Of a stretch of DNA of 64,000 bases, positions 18,545 to 29,445 are shown piece by piece (position 1 is the stretch's first letter; each line of letters starts with the position of its first letter). The position numbers and the translations under genes are program-made. The notes beneath the pieces are model-generated. The model ran no database searches. It worked only from the letters and a program-made list of their open reading frames with translations, and was not told the origin of the DNA. Where the stretch lies: NCBI RefSeq assembly GCF_035946055.1, contig NZ_CP108364.1:2356001-2420000 (forward strand), written 5' to 3'. The DNA comes from Streptomyces sp. NBC_01341. Its GTDB lineage: Bacteria > Actinomycetota > Actinomycetes > Streptomycetales > Streptomycetaceae.

Positions 18545-20332
18545 TCAGTCGGGGATGTTCTGCTCGGCCCAGACCACCTTGCCGGTCGCCGTGCGGCACG
18601 AACCCCAGCTCCGGCACAGCAGGTTGATGAGCTGGAGTCCCCGGCCGCCCTCGTCGCTGACGTCGGCGTGCTGGATCTGCGGCAGGTCGGGCCCGGTGTC
18701 GGCGAGCTCCACCACCAGCCGCTCGTCGCGCAGGAGCCTGAGCCGGCCAGGCCCGCCGCCGTACCGCAGGGCGTTGCCGACCAGCTCACTGACGACCAGT
18801 TCCGTCACGTCCGCGAGATCGTCGAGATCCCACAGGGCGAGCTGCTCGGTGACGAGCTTGCGGGCCGTGGAGGCAGGGTTCCCCTCCGTGGGCAGGTCCC
18901 ACTCCCTCAGCCGGACCTCGGCCGGCAGCTCATGGCCCCCCGCGACGAGCAGCACCGCTTCGTCGAACCGGCCGTCGTCCTGTCTCGGGCAGGTCAACGG
19001 CTTCCCGGAGTCCAGCAGTTCGGCCGGCATGGCGGCGACGGACGTGCGGAGCGTCTCCAGTTGCACGTCCACGTCGTCGGTCCGCGTCTTGATCAGCCCG
19101 TCGGTGTAGAGGACCAGCCGAGCGCCGACCGGACCGCGCAGCCGCAGCGGGTCGTACGGGATGACGCCCGCCCCCAGCGGCGCACCGACCGGTACGTCGA
19201 CGTAGCGGGCGGTACCGCCGGCTTCCACCAGCAGGGGCGGCGGATGCCCCGCGCTCGCGATCGTGTAGCTGGAGTCCGCCGGGTCGTACACCGCGCACAG
19301 ACAGGTGGCGACCTGGTCGTCCTCCAGGTCGCGGGTGGCGAGGTCGAGCCGGGCCAGCACCCTGTCGGGCGCGATGTCCAGGGTCATGAGGGTGCGGGCG
19401 ACGGTCCGCAGCCGGCCCATGGTGGCGGCGGCGGGCAGACCGTGGCCGGTGACATCACCGACGACCAGCGCCGTCCGGCCTCCGGGCAGTGCCACCACGT
19501 CGTACCAGTCGCCGCCCACCCCGTGCGCGTCGACGGCGGGCGCGTAGTGGGCGTGCACCCTCAGTCCCGGCGTACGGGGAGTGGCACGCGGGAGCAGGGA
19601 GCGCTGGAGCGAGACGACGTGCTCGCGCTCCCGCCCGTAGAGCCGCGCGTTGTCTATGAAGACGGCTGCCATGGAGGCCAGCTGCCCGGCCAGGTCCAGG
19701 TCCGCGCGGTTGAAGGGCGGGCTGTCCCCCGCGCGCACGAAGTCCGCGGAACCCAGCAGGACGCCGCGCGCGGTCAGGGGCACGGCCATGTAGCTGTGGA
19801 CACCCTGGCGCCGCATCGCGACCGCGGCACTCGCGGTGGGGGTGACGCGCTCGTAGTCCTGCGGGGTCATCCGGCTGACCAGCACGGGCCGGCCGTTGCG
19901 CAGGCACTCGGTGGTCAGCAGCGTCTCGCGGCGCTCCCTGCGGTCGACCACCTCACCCACGGGCGAGGGTTCGAGACCCTTCAGCGATTCGATGGCCCGG
20001 ACCGCCATGGCACGGGTGACGGGAACGGCCGCGCCGGTCACGCGCTCGCCCTCCTCGCCGCGCAGCACGGACTCCAGCAGGTCGACGGCAGCACCGTCGG
20101 CCAGTCTCGGGACGCTGTACGCGGCCAGCTCCTCGGCCGTCCGCTCCAGATCGAGGCTCGTGCCGATCCGGGTGCTCGCCGCGTTGAGCCAGCGCATCCG
20201 GACCGCGGAGGTGAAGCGGTCGCCGCGCAGGGCACCTGGCTCGGACTGGCGGATGTGCAGCCGCCGGGAGACACCCCCCTTCGCGGCCGGCCGACGGGTC
20301 AGGCGTCTCGCTCGGCCTCCGCCGCCGTTCAC
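18545..20332 (-). CDS. GAF - PP2C (SpoIIE) phosphatase - HATPase signalling protein
   Basis: GTG 20332 was chosen because GGAGG lies 8 bases upstream; a GTG at 20377 has no ribosome binding site. The protein has about 595 residues: a basic N-terminus, a GAF sensor domain (about 65-225, with MRRQGVHSYMAVPLTARGVLLG), a SpoIIE-type PP2C phosphatase domain (VGGDWYDVVALPGGRTALVVGDVTGHG ... LVLYTDGLI), and a C-terminal GHKL ATP-binding domain (VSELVGNALRYGG, EGGRGLQLINLL). This architecture controls anti-anti-sigma factors by dephosphorylation and, through the kinase-like domain, phosphorylation, as in Rsb-type stress circuits. No partner sigma or STAS gene is adjacent. The signal sensed by the GAF domain is unknown. 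Confidence 0.9.
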   Translation of the reverse strand: MNGGGGRARRLTRRPAAKGGVSRRLHIRQSEPGALRGDRFTSAVRMRWLNAASTRIGTSLDLERTAEELAAYSVPRLADGAAVDLLESVLRGEEGERVTGAAVPVTRAMAVRAIESLKGLEPSPVGEVVDRRERRETLLTTECLRNGRPVLVSRMTPQDYERVTPTASAAVAMRRQGVHSYMAVPLTARGVLLGSADFVRAGDSPPFNRADLDLAGQLASMAAVFIDNARLYGREREHVVSLQRSLLPRATPRTPGLRVHAHYAPAVDAHGVGGDWYDVVALPGGRTALVVGDVTGHGLPAAATMGRLRTVARTLMTLDIAPDRVLARLDLATRDLEDDQVATCLCAVYDPADSSYTIASAGHPPPLLVEAGGTARYVDVPVGAPLGAGVIPYDPLRLRGPVGARLVLYTDGLIKTRTDDVDVQLETLRTSVAAMPAELLDSGKPLTCPRQDDGRFDEAVLLVAGGHELPAEVRLREWDLPTEGNPASTARKLVTEQLALWDLDDLADVTELVVSELVGNALRYGGGPGRLRLLRDERLVVELADTGPDLPQIQHADVSDEGGRGLQLINLLCRSWGSCRTATGKVVWAEQNIPD

Positions 20333-20477
20333 CGTGCTGACCTCCACTCGCGTCCGGGGGAACGCCTCGCTCGTCACGTCGGTGGCTGCTGGGCAGCACC
20401 GGCAGGGCTGTCATGTTAGCGAGATCACGGCGAAAAAACCCCTGCCGGTCGTGCGGTGGACCGCCGGGCACGGAGAT

Positions 20478-20506
20478 GGGCCCGGCGCAGCACGCACGCC
20501 GGGCCC
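20478..20506 (-). terminator. 10-bp hairpin terminator of glgP
   Basis: GGGCCCGGCG (20478-20487) pairs with CGCCGGGCCC (20497-20506) around a 9-base loop, 17 bases beyond the glgP stop. Confidence 0.65.
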
Positions 20507-20522
20507 TCCTGAGCGGGAGACG

Positions 20523-23201
20523 TCAGCGCAGGAGCACCCCGCCGCCGTCGCCCGTGGACGCGTTCGGCACCGCGACGAGGCCGAGCTCCGCACCCGAGGC
20601 GATCAGCCGGTGCGAGGGCAGGACACGCACGGTGTATCCGTACGGGCCGGTGCGGTCGAGGGCGAGCGGGCCCTCGTAGAGCCAGCGGCCCTCGAGGTCG
20701 TGCCCGCCCGCCGGCTTCAGCGGATACGTCCGGGCCTCGGCGATCGCGTCGCCGGAGTCGACGCGCCCGGCGACGACCTGTACCTCCACGTCGTCCGGGT
20801 CGAGACCGCCCAGGGCGACCCGGACCCGGAGCGCCAGGGTGGACCCGAGCTCCGCAGAGTCGCCGACGACCGTGTCGGCCGCGGCCTCCACATGGTCGAC
20901 GGCGACCTGTGGCCAGGCCGCGCGGATCCTGGACTTCCAGGCGGCGAGCTCCCGGGCGGCCGCCGGTTCCAGTGCCCGGCGGGCCTGGGCGGCGGGGGCG
21001 TAGAGCCGTTCCACGTACTCGCGCACCATGCGTCCCGCGAGAACCTTGGGCCCCAGGGTGACCAGGGTGCTGCGGACCATCTCGATCCACCGCTCGGGCA
21101 GGTCATCGGCGTTGCGGTCGTAGAAGCGCGGGGCGACGCGGTCCTCGATGAGCGCGTAGAGGGCGTTGGCCTCCAGCTCGTCGCGCCGCTCCTCCCCGGT
21201 GGCGGAGCCGTCGGCGGTGGGGATCGCCCAGCCGAAGTCGGGCCCGAACCACTCGTCCCACCAGCCGTCGCGCACGGAAAGGTTCAGGCAGCCGTTGAGT
21301 GCCGCCTTCATCCCGCTGGTCCCGCACGCCTCCAGGGGGCGCAACGGGTTGTTGAGCCAGACGTCGCAGCCCGGGTAGAGCTTCTGTGCCATGGCCATGC
21401 CGTAGTCCGGAAGAAAGACGATGCGGTGGCGTACGCGCGGGTCGTCGGCGAAGCGCACCAGTTCCTGGATCAGCCGCTTGCCGCCGTCGTCGGCGGGGTG
21501 TGCCTTGCCGGCGACGACGATCTGGATCGGGTGCGTCGGGTGGAGCAGCAGTTCCCTGAGCCGGTCACGGTCGTGGAGCATGAGCGTGAGGCGCTTGTAC
21601 GAGGGCACCCGGCGGGCGAAGCCGATGGTGAGCACGTCGGGGTCGAGCACGTCGTCGATCCAGCCGAGCTCGGCGGTGCCCGCGCCCCGGCGGCGCCACG
21701 AGGCGTGGAGACGCTTGCGCACCTCGGTGACGAGCTGCTCGCGCAGTCCCCTGCGCAGGTCCCAGATCTCGCGGTCGGAGGCGGTCGTCACGGCGTCCCG
21801 GGGCGCGGGCGTGCCGGCCCGGCCGCCACTGGTGCCGTCCGCCGCGCCGGCCTCGGCTCCGGCCGTGGTGTTCTCCGCCCGTTCGGAGCCGAAGGTGCCG
21901 GCTCCCAGCCGCATGACCTCGGGGGCGACCCACGTCGGCGCGTGCACGCCGTTGGTCACCGAGGTGATCGGTACCTCGGAGGGGTCGAATCCCGGCCACA
22001 GTCCCGAGAACATCTCCCGGCTGACGGCCCCGTGCAGGGTGGAGACGCCGTTGGCGCGCTGCGCGAGCCGCAGTCCCATCACCGCCATGTTGAAGAGGCC
22101 GGGCTCGCCGCCCTCGTAGGTCTCCATGCCGAGGCGCAGGACCTTGTCCACCGAGACCCCGGGCAGTTCGCCGTCGTCGCCGAAGTGGCGGGCCACGAGC
22201 TGACGGTCGAAACGGTCTATCCCGGCGGGGACCGGGGTGTGTGTGGTGAAGACCGCGCCGGCCCGCACGACCTCGATGGCCGCGTCGAAGTCCAGTCCGG
22301 TCTCGGAGAGTTCCCTGATCCGCTCCAGGCCGAGGAACCCGGCGTGGCCCTCGTTGGTGTGGAACACCTCGGGCGCCGCGTGCCCGGTCAGCCTGCAGTA
22401 GGTGCGCACCGCGCGCACCCCGCCGATGCCCAGCAGCATCTCCTGCAGCAGCCGGTGGTCGCTGCCGCCGCCGTAGAGCCGGTCGGTGACGTCACGCTCG
22501 CCCGGCGCGTTCTCCTCGACGTCGGAGTCCAGGAGCAGCAGCGGCACGCGGCCCACCTGGGCCTGCCAGACGCAGGCGTACAGCGAGCGGCCGCCGGGCA
22601 GCGCGAGCACCACCCGGCTGGGGGTGCCGTCGGTCTCCCGCAGGAGGGTGAGCGGCAGTTCGTTGGGGTCGAGGACGGGGTAGTGCTCCTGTTGCCAGCC
22701 GTCCCGGGAGAGGCTCTGACGGAAGTAGCCGTGGCGGTAGAGCAGGCCGACACCGATAAGGGGCACACCCAGGTCGCTGGCGGCCTTCAGGTGGTCACCG
22801 GCCAGGATGCCGAGCCCGCCGCTGTACTGCGGCAGGGCGGCGGTCACCCCGAACTCGGGTGAGAAGTAGGCGATGGCCGCGGGGAGGTCCGCGCCGTGGG
22901 AGAGCTGGTCCTGATACCACCTCGGGCCGCCGAGGTACTCCTTCAGGTCCTCGGACACCTCGGCGAGGCGGCCCAGGAAGTTCTGGTCCCCGGCCAGCTC
23001 GTCGAGCCGGGCGGCGGAGACGGCACCGAGCAGCCGGACGGGGTCGGCGTCAGCGGGACGCCACCCCTCGGGGTCGGCCGCCCGGAACAGCTGTTGGGTG
23101 TCGGTGTGCCAGGACCAGCGCAGGTTGCGGGCGAGGTCACTGAGCGGTCGCAGGGGTTCGGGGAGGACGGGACGCACGGTGAATCGACGAATGGCCTTCA
23201 C
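20523..23201 (-). CDS. glgP: alpha-glucan (maltodextrin) phosphorylase
   Basis: GTG 23201 with AAGGTGGG upstream gives 892 residues, beginning VKAIRRFTVRPVLPEPL. This is the short-type actinobacterial GT35 phosphorylase; the open frame continues upstream without coding character. Family marks include YFSPEFGVTAALPQYSGGLGILAGDHLKAASDLG near the N-terminus and the C-terminal glucan phosphorylase block RVPSYKRLTLML, VVAGKAHPADDGGK and FLPDYGMAMAQKLYPGCDVWLNNPLRPLEACGTSGMKAALNG with the PLP-binding surroundings. It releases glucose 1-phosphate from the non-reducing ends of alpha-1,4-glucan. It is divergent from glgE, so breakdown and synthesis share one 577-base control region. Confidence 0.93.
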   Translation of the reverse strand: MKAIRRFTVRPVLPEPLRPLSDLARNLRWSWHTDTQQLFRAADPEGWRPADADPVRLLGAVSAARLDELAGDQNFLGRLAEVSEDLKEYLGGPRWYQDQLSHGADLPAAIAYFSPEFGVTAALPQYSGGLGILAGDHLKAASDLGVPLIGVGLLYRHGYFRQSLSRDGWQQEHYPVLDPNELPLTLLRETDGTPSRVVLALPGGRSLYACVWQAQVGRVPLLLLDSDVEENAPGERDVTDRLYGGGSDHRLLQEMLLGIGGVRAVRTYCRLTGHAAPEVFHTNEGHAGFLGLERIRELSETGLDFDAAIEVVRAGAVFTTHTPVPAGIDRFDRQLVARHFGDDGELPGVSVDKVLRLGMETYEGGEPGLFNMAVMGLRLAQRANGVSTLHGAVSREMFSGLWPGFDPSEVPITSVTNGVHAPTWVAPEVMRLGAGTFGSERAENTTAGAEAGAADGTSGGRAGTPAPRDAVTTASDREIWDLRRGLREQLVTEVRKRLHASWRRRGAGTAELGWIDDVLDPDVLTIGFARRVPSYKRLTLMLHDRDRLRELLLHPTHPIQIVVAGKAHPADDGGKRLIQELVRFADDPRVRHRIVFLPDYGMAMAQKLYPGCDVWLNNPLRPLEACGTSGMKAALNGCLNLSVRDGWWDEWFGPDFGWAIPTADGSATGEERRDELEANALYALIEDRVAPRFYDRNADDLPERWIEMVRSTLVTLGPKVLAGRMVREYVERLYAPAAQARRALEPAAARELAAWKSRIRAAWPQVAVDHVEAAADTVVGDSAELGSTLALRVRVALGGLDPDDVEVQVVAGRVDSGDAIAEARTYPLKPAGGHDLEGRWLYEGPLALDRTGPYGYTVRVLPSHRLIASGAELGLVAVPNASTGDGGGVLLR

Positions 23202-23735
23202 GTATCCCACCTTTACAGGGGACGTACGGATCCGAGGGGACGCACGACGGTGGACGCCCTCTCCGTCACCCTCGACGGTAGCGGTGTGCCGCCGTACGCG
23301 GCCACGGCGCGCGGACGGCTCAGTGGGCCCCATGGAGTCCGGCACGCCCGCCCCCGTCCCCCGCGTTGCACCGTACGCGCCCTCCCTCTGCCGTCCCTGA
23401 CGCCCCATCCGCCACCTGGGCCCCGTGCGCTCTCTCAGCCCCGGCTGTCCCGTGGGCCAGATGCGCCAGTTGCGTACCCATCTGCCACGGGCGATATGGC
23501 TGATTTCCCCACCTCACGCGGACTTGTGGCACCCCGCACCACAGGGAAGGCTTCGGAGGTGCCCGTGAAACCGCCGGAGAACCGGCGCGCGGACATGAGC
23601 GTGTGCGCCGGTTGCACCCAGGAGTTAACACACCGCCGGGTTGGCCGCCCGAGAACGGTGGGAAGGCTCCCCCGGTAACAGTCCCGCGCTGCACACCCCA
23701 GGTGCCCCGGTAGGAGCCCGAATCCCCCGCGCACC
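23202..23735. other. divergent control region between glgP and glgE
   Basis: A non-coding stretch separating glgP from glgE. Open frames here have no recognisable protein pattern. It ends in a tandem repeat next to glgE. I cannot assign promoter hexamers with confidence. Confidence 0.4.
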
Positions 23736-23757
23736 TGCCATTCGAGTGCCATTCGAG
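23736..23757 (+). repeat. tandem 11-bp direct repeat upstream of glgE
   Basis: TGCCATTCGAG occurs twice head-to-tail (23736-23746 and 23747-23757), 22 bases before the glgE ATG and just before its AGGAG. An 11-bp period places both copies on the same helix face, as for a dimeric regulator bound to direct repeats. Confidence 0.7.
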
Positions 23758-23778
23758 TGAACGCGGACAGGAGCGGCC

Positions 23779-26007
23779 ATGCCCACAGCCCGCCAGCCGA
23801 CGACCGAGCAGCTACAAAGGACGCAACCCCACCATCGCGGCGCGCGCGGTCAGCCCTTCACGCCCACGTCGCGCACCGTGCATGCCGAGCTCCGACCCCC
23901 AGGTGATTCCATGATCGGTCGCATTCCCGTCCTGGACGTGACTCCGCTCGTCGACTGCGGCAGACGGCCGGCCAAAGCCGTCGCGGGCGAGACCTTCCAG
24001 GTCGGCGCCACAGTCTTTCGCGAGGGCCACGACGCGGTGGCCGCCAACGTCGTCCTGTGCGACGCGAACGGACGGCCCGGCCCCTGGACCCGGATGCGCG
24101 AGCTCGCTCCCGGCACCGACCGCTGGGGCGCCGACGTCACCCCCGATGCCGAGGGAGCCTGGACGTACACCGTCGAAGCGTGGAGCGATCCCGTCACCAC
24201 GTGGCGGACGGCAGCGCAGATCAAGATCCCCGCGGACATCGACACCGCTCTCGTCCTCGCGGAGGGGGCCGAGCTCTACGCACGCGCCGCCGAGGGCGTG
24301 CCCAAGAAGGACGGCCGCGAGGCCGTGCTGGCCGCGGTCGACGCGCTGCGCGACACCGGCCGCCCCGCGGCCGCCCGGCTCGCCGCCGCGATGGCCCCCG
24401 AGGTGGACGACGCGCTCGGCCGCCACCCCCTGCGCGAGCTGGTCACCGCGTCCCGGCCGCTGCCGCTGACCGTCGAGAGGCGGCGCGCGCTGTACGGCTC
24501 CTGGTACGAGCTGTTCCCGCGCTCGGAGGGCGCCCGGCAGGAGCCGGTCACACCCGCGAAGCCGGCACGGAAACCGAGGGCGACGAAGACCGCGAAGACG
24601 GCCGCCGCCGCGCGGAGGAAGACCCCGGCGGTCACGGCGGAGATCGGCGCGCCGGCCACCAGGCTGGTGAGCGGCACGTTCCGCACCGCCGCCGAGCGGC
24701 TTCCGGCCGTGGCCGCGATGGGGTTCGACGTCGTCTACCTCCCGCCGGTCCACCCGATCGGCACCACCCACCGCAAGGGGCCCAACAACAGCCTCACCCC
24801 CGGAGCCGACGACCCGGGAGTGCCCTGGGCGATCGGTTCGGCCGACGGCGGCCACGACGCGGTGCACCCGGACCTCGGGACGCTGGAGGACTTCGACCAC
24901 TTCGTGGCGACGGCACGCACCCTGCGGATGGAGGTCGCGCTGGACTTCGCGCTCCAGTGCTCACCGGACCACCCGTGGGTGACCGAGCACCCGGAGTGGT
25001 TCCATCACCGCCCGGACGGGTCGATCGCGTACGCCGAGAACCCGCCGAAGAAGTACCAGGACATCTATCCCATCGCGTTCGACAAGGACATGAGCGGGAT
25101 CGTGCGCGAGACCGTGCGCATCCTGCGGTTCTGGATGGAGCACGGCGTACGGATCTTCCGTGTCGACAATCCGCACACCAAACCGGTCGTCTTCTGGGAG
25201 AAGGTGATCGCCGACGTGAACCGCACCGACCCGGACGTGATCTTCCTGGCGGAGGCATTCACCCGGCCCGCGATGATGCGCGCGCTGGCCTCGGTCGGCT
25301 TCCAGCAGTCGTACACCTACTTCACCTGGCGTAACACGAAGGGCGAACTCACCGAGTACGTCACTGAGCTCTCGGGCGAGAGTTCCTCGTACATGCGCCC
25401 CAACTTCTTCGTGAACACGCCCGACATTCTTCCCGGTTACCTCCAGGACGGGGGGCGCCCCGCCTTCGAGGCCCGGGCCGTGCTGGCCGCGACGCTGTCC
25501 CCCTCCTGGGGCGTGTACGCGGGCTTCGAGCTGTGCGAGAACACCCCGGCGCATCCCGGGAGCGAGGAGTACCACGACTCGGAAAAGTACCAACTCAGGC
25601 CCAGGGACTGGGAGTCGGCGGAACGTGAGGGCCGCTCGCTCGCACCCCTGATCACCTCCCTCAATCGGGTCCGGCGTCGCCATCCGGCGCTCCAGCAACT
25701 GCGCGACGTGCACTTCCACTCCGTCGACAACGACGCACTGATCGCCTACAGCAAGCGATCGGGTCCTGACGTCGTCCTGGTGGTCGTCAACCTCGACCCT
25801 CACCACACCCAGGAGGCCACGGTCTCGTTGGACATGCCGCGTCTCGGCCTCGACTGGCACGAGAGCGTGCCGGTGCGCGACGAGCTCACCGGCGACACCT
25901 ATCACTGGGGCAGGGCCTTCTATGTGCGTCTCGAGCCGGGTGTGACACCCGCGCACATCGTCGCCCTGCGACCGTCCCCGCCGACCGGAGGGTCACCCAC
26001 ACCATGA
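23779..26007 (+). CDS. glgE: alpha-1,4-glucan:maltose-1-phosphate maltosyltransferase GlgE
   Basis: GlgE transfers maltosyl units from alpha-maltose 1-phosphate to the non-reducing end of alpha-glucan (GH13_3). From ATG 23779 (AGGAG upstream) it has 742 residues, longer than the roughly 675 that I recall for S. coelicolor GlgE. Signatures include [47 protein letters not shown] (nucleophile Asp), [12 protein letters not shown] (acid/base Glu) and SYTYFTWRN. The extra length comes from a longer N-terminus (an internal ATG at 23911 is an alternative start) and an insertion at about residues 253-295 rich in Lys, Arg, Ala, Pro and Thr. It overlaps treS by four bases. Confidence 0.95.
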   Translation: MPTARQPTTEQLQRTQPHHRGARGQPFTPTSRTVHAELRPPGDSMIGRIPVLDVTPLVDCGRRPAKAVAGETFQVGATVFREGHDAVAANVVLCDANGRPGPWTRMRELAPGTDRWGADVTPDAEGAWTYTVEAWSDPVTTWRTAAQIKIPADIDTALVLAEGAELYARAAEGVPKKDGREAVLAAVDALRDTGRPAAARLAAAMAPEVDDALGRHPLRELVTASRPLPLTVERRRALYGSWYELFPRSEGARQEPVTPAKPARKPRATKTAKTAAAARRKTPAVTAEIGAPATRLVSGTFRTAAERLPAVAAMGFDVVYLPPVHPIGTTHRKGPNNSLTPGADDPGVPWAIGSADGGHDAVHPDLGTLEDFDHFVATARTLRMEVALDFALQCSPDHPWVTEHPEWFHHRPDGSIAYAENPPKKYQDIYPIAFDKDMSGIVRETVRILRFWMEHGVRIFRVDNPHTKPVVFWEKVIADVNRTDPDVIFLAEAFTRPAMMRALASVGFQQSYTYFTWRNTKGELTEYVTELSGESSSYMRPNFFVNTPDILPGYLQDGGRPAFEARAVLAATLSPSWGVYAGFELCENTPAHPGSEEYHDSEKYQLRPRDWESAEREGRSLAPLITSLNRVRRRHPALQQLRDVHFHSVDNDALIAYSKRSGPDVVLVVVNLDPHHTQEATVSLDMPRLGLDWHESVPVRDELTGDTYHWGRAFYVRLEPGVTPAHIVALRPSPPTGGSPTP

Positions 26008-27710
26008 TCGTCAACGAGCCTGTCCACGACCTGTTCGAGGACACTCCCGCCAAGGACCGCGACCCCGACTGGTTCAAGCGCGCCGTCTTCTACGAGGTAC
26101 TCGTCCGCTCCTTCCAGGACTCCAACGGGGACGGTGTCGGTGACCTCAGGGGCCTCACCGCCAAGCTGGACTATCTGCAGTGGCTGGGCGTCGACTGCCT
26201 GTGGCTGCCGCCGTTCTTCAAGTCCCCGCTGAGGGACGGTGGTTACGACGTCTCCGACTACACCGCCGTGCTGCCCGAGTTCGGCGACCTCGCCGACTTC
26301 GTGGAGTTCGTGGACGCCGCGCACCAGCGCGGCATGCGCGTGATCATCGACTTCGTCATGAACCACACGAGCGATCAGCACGACTGGTTCCAGCAGTCTC
26401 GTACCGATCCGGACGGACCGTACGGCGACTACTACGTCTGGGCCGACGACGACAAGCAGTTCCCGGACGCACGGATCATCTTCGTCGACACGGAGACGTC
26501 CAACTGGACCTTCGACCCGGTCCGCAAGCAGTACTACTGGCACCGCTTCTTCTCGCACCAGCCCGATCTCAACTACGAGAACCCGGCGGTGCAGGAGGAG
26601 ATCATCTCGGCCCTGCGCTTCTGGCTGGACCTGGGCATCGACGGCTTCCGCGTGGATGCCGTGCCCTACCTCTACCAGCGCGAGGGCACCAACTGCGAGA
26701 ACCTTCCCGAGACCCACGACTTCCTCAAGCGGGTCCGCAAGGAGATCGACGCCAACTACCCCGACACGGTGCTGCTGGCCGAGGCCAACCAGTGGCCCGA
26801 GGACGTCGTCGACTACTTCGGTGACTACACCGGGGGCGGCGACGAGTGCCACATGGCGTTTCACTTCCCGGTGATGCCGAGGATCTTCATGGCCGTCAGA
26901 CGGGAGAGCCGCTACCCGGTCTCGGAAATCCTGGCCAAGACGCCTGAGATCCCGTCCGGGTGCCAGTGGGGCATCTTCCTTCGCAACCACGACGAGCTCA
27001 CGCTCGAGATGGTGACGGACGAGGAACGCGACTACATGTACGCGGAGTACGCCAAGGATCCGCGGATGCGCGCCAACATCGGCATCCGCCGCCGGCTCGC
27101 CCCGCTCCTGGACAACGACCGCAACCAGATCGAACTGTTCACGGCTCTCCTGCTGTCCCTGCCCGGCTCCCCGATCCTCTACTACGGGGACGAGATCGGG
27201 ATGGGCGACAACATCTGGCTGGGCGACCGGGACGCGGTGCGCACCCCGATGCAGTGGACGCCGGACCGCAACGCGGGCTTCTCGTCCAGCGACCCGGGGC
27301 GGCTCTACCTCCCCACGATCATGGACCCGGTCTACGGCTACCAGGTCACCAACGTCGAGGCGTCCATGGCCTCGCCGTCGTCGCTGCTGCACTGGACGCG
27401 GCGGATGATCGAGATCCGCAAGCAGAACCCCGCGTTCGGCCTCGGCTCGTACAACGAGCTGCCGTCGTCGAACCCCGCGGTGATCGCGTTCACCCGTGAG
27501 TACAAGGACGATCTCGTCATGTGCGTCCACAACTTCTCGCGGTTCGCACAGCCGACGGAGCTCGATCTGCGGGCCTTCGACGGGCGTCATCCGGTGGAGC
27601 TGATCGGCGGGGTGCGCTTCCCGGCCGTGGGTCAGTGGCCCTACCTGCTGACACTCGCGGGCCACGGTTTCTACTGGTTCCGGATGCGGAAGGATGCTCC
27701 GGTCGGCTGA
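26004..27710 (+). CDS. treS: trehalose synthase / maltose alpha-D-glucosyltransferase
   Basis: A 568-residue GH13 enzyme that interconverts trehalose and maltose. Motifs are [58 protein letters not shown] (nucleophile Asp), [17 protein letters not shown] (catalytic Glu) and [22 protein letters not shown], all characteristic of TreS rather than general alpha-glucosidases. It has no fused maltokinase domain; that activity is supplied by the next gene. Its ATG overlaps the glgE stop, so GlgE and TreS are made together. Confidence 0.95.
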   Translation: MIVNEPVHDLFEDTPAKDRDPDWFKRAVFYEVLVRSFQDSNGDGVGDLRGLTAKLDYLQWLGVDCLWLPPFFKSPLRDGGYDVSDYTAVLPEFGDLADFVEFVDAAHQRGMRVIIDFVMNHTSDQHDWFQQSRTDPDGPYGDYYVWADDDKQFPDARIIFVDTETSNWTFDPVRKQYYWHRFFSHQPDLNYENPAVQEEIISALRFWLDLGIDGFRVDAVPYLYQREGTNCENLPETHDFLKRVRKEIDANYPDTVLLAEANQWPEDVVDYFGDYTGGGDECHMAFHFPVMPRIFMAVRRESRYPVSEILAKTPEIPSGCQWGIFLRNHDELTLEMVTDEERDYMYAEYAKDPRMRANIGIRRRLAPLLDNDRNQIELFTALLLSLPGSPILYYGDEIGMGDNIWLGDRDAVRTPMQWTPDRNAGFSSSDPGRLYLPTIMDPVYGYQVTNVEASMASPSSLLHWTRRMIEIRKQNPAFGLGSYNELPSSNPAVIAFTREYKDDLVMCVHNFSRFAQPTELDLRAFDGRHPVELIGGVRFPAVGQWPYLLTLAGHGFYWFRMRKDAPVG

Positions 27711-27958
27711 CCGCCGGTAACGGGCGGCCGACGGCGCTCCGGCTCCGGGGCGCCACCCGCGGGGCGGTTTCCACCGCCCCGCACGGGGCACTCTCCCCCA
27801 TATCGAGCTCTCCGGGCTCCATCCGGCCCCTGGGGCCGATCGATCGAGTCCGTACGGAATTTCCTCACCCGACACGTCCCGCACAGCCGGACAGCCATTG
27901 CCGCAATCCGGGACACTCTTCGCATCCTGTGGTGTGCCCGGGGAAAGGACGCGATGCC

Positions 27959-29398
27959 ATGTCGGAGGCTGCATCCACTCGAGTCGCCCTGGCGAAGAGC
28001 ACAACATCGAGAAAGACGACAAGACGACACCCGGCGAGCACGGGCACGACCGCCCTGCTGCCGTCACTCGCGCCACTCCTCCACGAGTGGGTGCCCCGGC
28101 AGCGGTGGTTCGCGGGCAAAGGACAGCCCGTCACCGGGTTCTCGCTGGTGGCCGCGACGGAGATACTGCCGCTGGACGCCGCGGGCACGGGACCCGGACT
28201 GCTGCACCTGCTCGTCCGGGTCCACCAGCCGAGCGCACGGCCCGCGCAGTCGCAGGGCGACTGCTACCAGCTCCTGCTCGGTGTGCGCACGGCTCTGCCG
28301 CAACGGCTGGCCGCGGCACGCATCGGCCAGGTCACCGAAGGACCGCTGGCCGGGCGGACCCTGTACGAAGGGCTGCACGACCCCCGCGTCGCCGACCTTC
28401 TGCTGGAACGATTCCGTAACCCCGGATCCCTCGGCCCCCTCCACTTCGACCGGGCCGGTCCGGTCCCGGCGGGGCTCACCCCGCGGGTCCTGGACACCGA
28501 GCAGTCCAACTCCTCTCTGGTGTACGGCGACGCGCTCATCCTGAAGATCTTCCGCCGGGTGTTTCCGGGCATCAACCCCGATCTGGAGCTGCCGCTCGCC
28601 CTCGGCCGCGAGGGCTGCGGCCGGGTCCCGGCCCCGGTCGCCTGGTTCGAGGCGGCCACCGGGCCGGAGCCGCTCACGCTCGGGGTACTGCAGCCGTTCC
28701 TGCGCGGCGCACAGGACGGATGGCAGCTCGCCCTCGCCGCCCTCGCGGCCGGACGTGACTTCGTGCCCGAGGCGCACGCGCTCGGCCGGGCCACCGCCGA
28801 GGTCCACACGGCGCTCGCCGCCGCCCTGCCGACACCCCCGCTGGCACACGACCGGACCCGGCACCTGGTGGCCGGGATGGTGGAGCGGCTGGAGGCCGCC
28901 GCGCAGGCGGTGCCGGCGCTCGTCCCGTACGTACCGGGCCTGCGGACCGCGTTCGACGCGGTCGCGGCGCTGGGGGAGACGGGACGCGGCTGGGCCGCCC
29001 AGCGGGTCCACGGCGATCTGCACCTCGGTCAGACCCTGCGGGACGACGACGGTTTCTGGTCACTGATCGACTTCGAGGGCGAGCCGGCCAGACCGCTGCC
29101 CGAGCGCCGGAGCCCGCAGCCGACGGTGCGCGACGTCGCGGGAATGCTCCGCTCCTTCGACTACGCGGCCCGCTCCCACCACCCGTGGAACCCGGAGTGG
29201 GCGGCCCGCTGCCGTACCGCCTACTGCGAGGGCTACGCCCGCGCGGCCGGCACCGATCCGCGCGCCGAGCCGGAACTGCTGCGCGCCCACGAGACCGACA
29301 AGGCGGTGTACGAGGTGCTCTACGAGGCCCGGCACCGTCCCGACTGGCTGCCCGTCCCGATGGCCGCCATCCAGCGCCTGGCCGCCGCGCCGGCGTGA
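27959..29398 (+). CDS. mak: maltokinase (Mak/Pep2)
   Basis: ATG 27959 with GGAAAGGA upstream gives 479 residues; the open frame extends further upstream without family similarity. The enzyme phosphorylates maltose to alpha-maltose 1-phosphate, the GlgE substrate. Diagnostic segments are the N-terminal [11 protein letters not shown], the kinase-like VHGDLHLGQ (catalytic Asp) and [16 protein letters not shown] (Mg2+-binding Asp). The first 35 residues are rich in Thr, Ser, Lys and Arg before the conserved fold starts. A 248-base gap after treS leaves room for a separate promoter, unlike the tight glgE-treS junction. Confidence 0.92.
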   Translation: MSEAASTRVALAKSTTSRKTTRRHPASTGTTALLPSLAPLLHEWVPRQRWFAGKGQPVTGFSLVAATEILPLDAAGTGPGLLHLLVRVHQPSARPAQSQGDCYQLLLGVRTALPQRLAAARIGQVTEGPLAGRTLYEGLHDPRVADLLLERFRNPGSLGPLHFDRAGPVPAGLTPRVLDTEQSNSSLVYGDALILKIFRRVFPGINPDLELPLALGREGCGRVPAPVAWFEAATGPEPLTLGVLQPFLRGAQDGWQLALAALAAGRDFVPEAHALGRATAEVHTALAAALPTPPLAHDRTRHLVAGMVERLEAAAQAVPALVPYVPGLRTAFDAVAALGETGRGWAAQRVHGDLHLGQTLRDDDGFWSLIDFEGEPARPLPERRSPQPTVRDVAGMLRSFDYAARSHHPWNPEWAARCRTAYCEGYARAAGTDPRAEPELLRAHETDKAVYEVLYEARHRPDWLPVPMAAIQRLAAAPA

Positions 29399-29399
29399 A

Positions 29400-29445
29400 C
29401 TCCCCTTCCCCGTTCCCCCCTTCCCCGTTCTCCCCTTCGAGTCTT
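29400..29445 (+). repeat. pyrimidine-only tract with imperfect CCCCTTCCCCGTT repeats
   Basis: The 63-base gap between mak and glgB is mostly C and T, with two to three imperfect copies of CCCCTTCCCCGTT. It precedes the GAGGAGGCAG ribosome binding site of glgB and would give a largely unstructured C/U leader. Confidence 0.55.

Noticed and set aside
18521..22862. Long plus-strand open frames opposite the phosphatase and glgP genes
   Set aside because: Their composition is that of shadow frames, and the minus-strand genes account for the region with full domain patterns.
29400..29445. The pyrimidine tract as a CRISPR or satellite array
   Set aside because: The repeats are imperfect, too short and lack spacers; it is low-complexity sequence.
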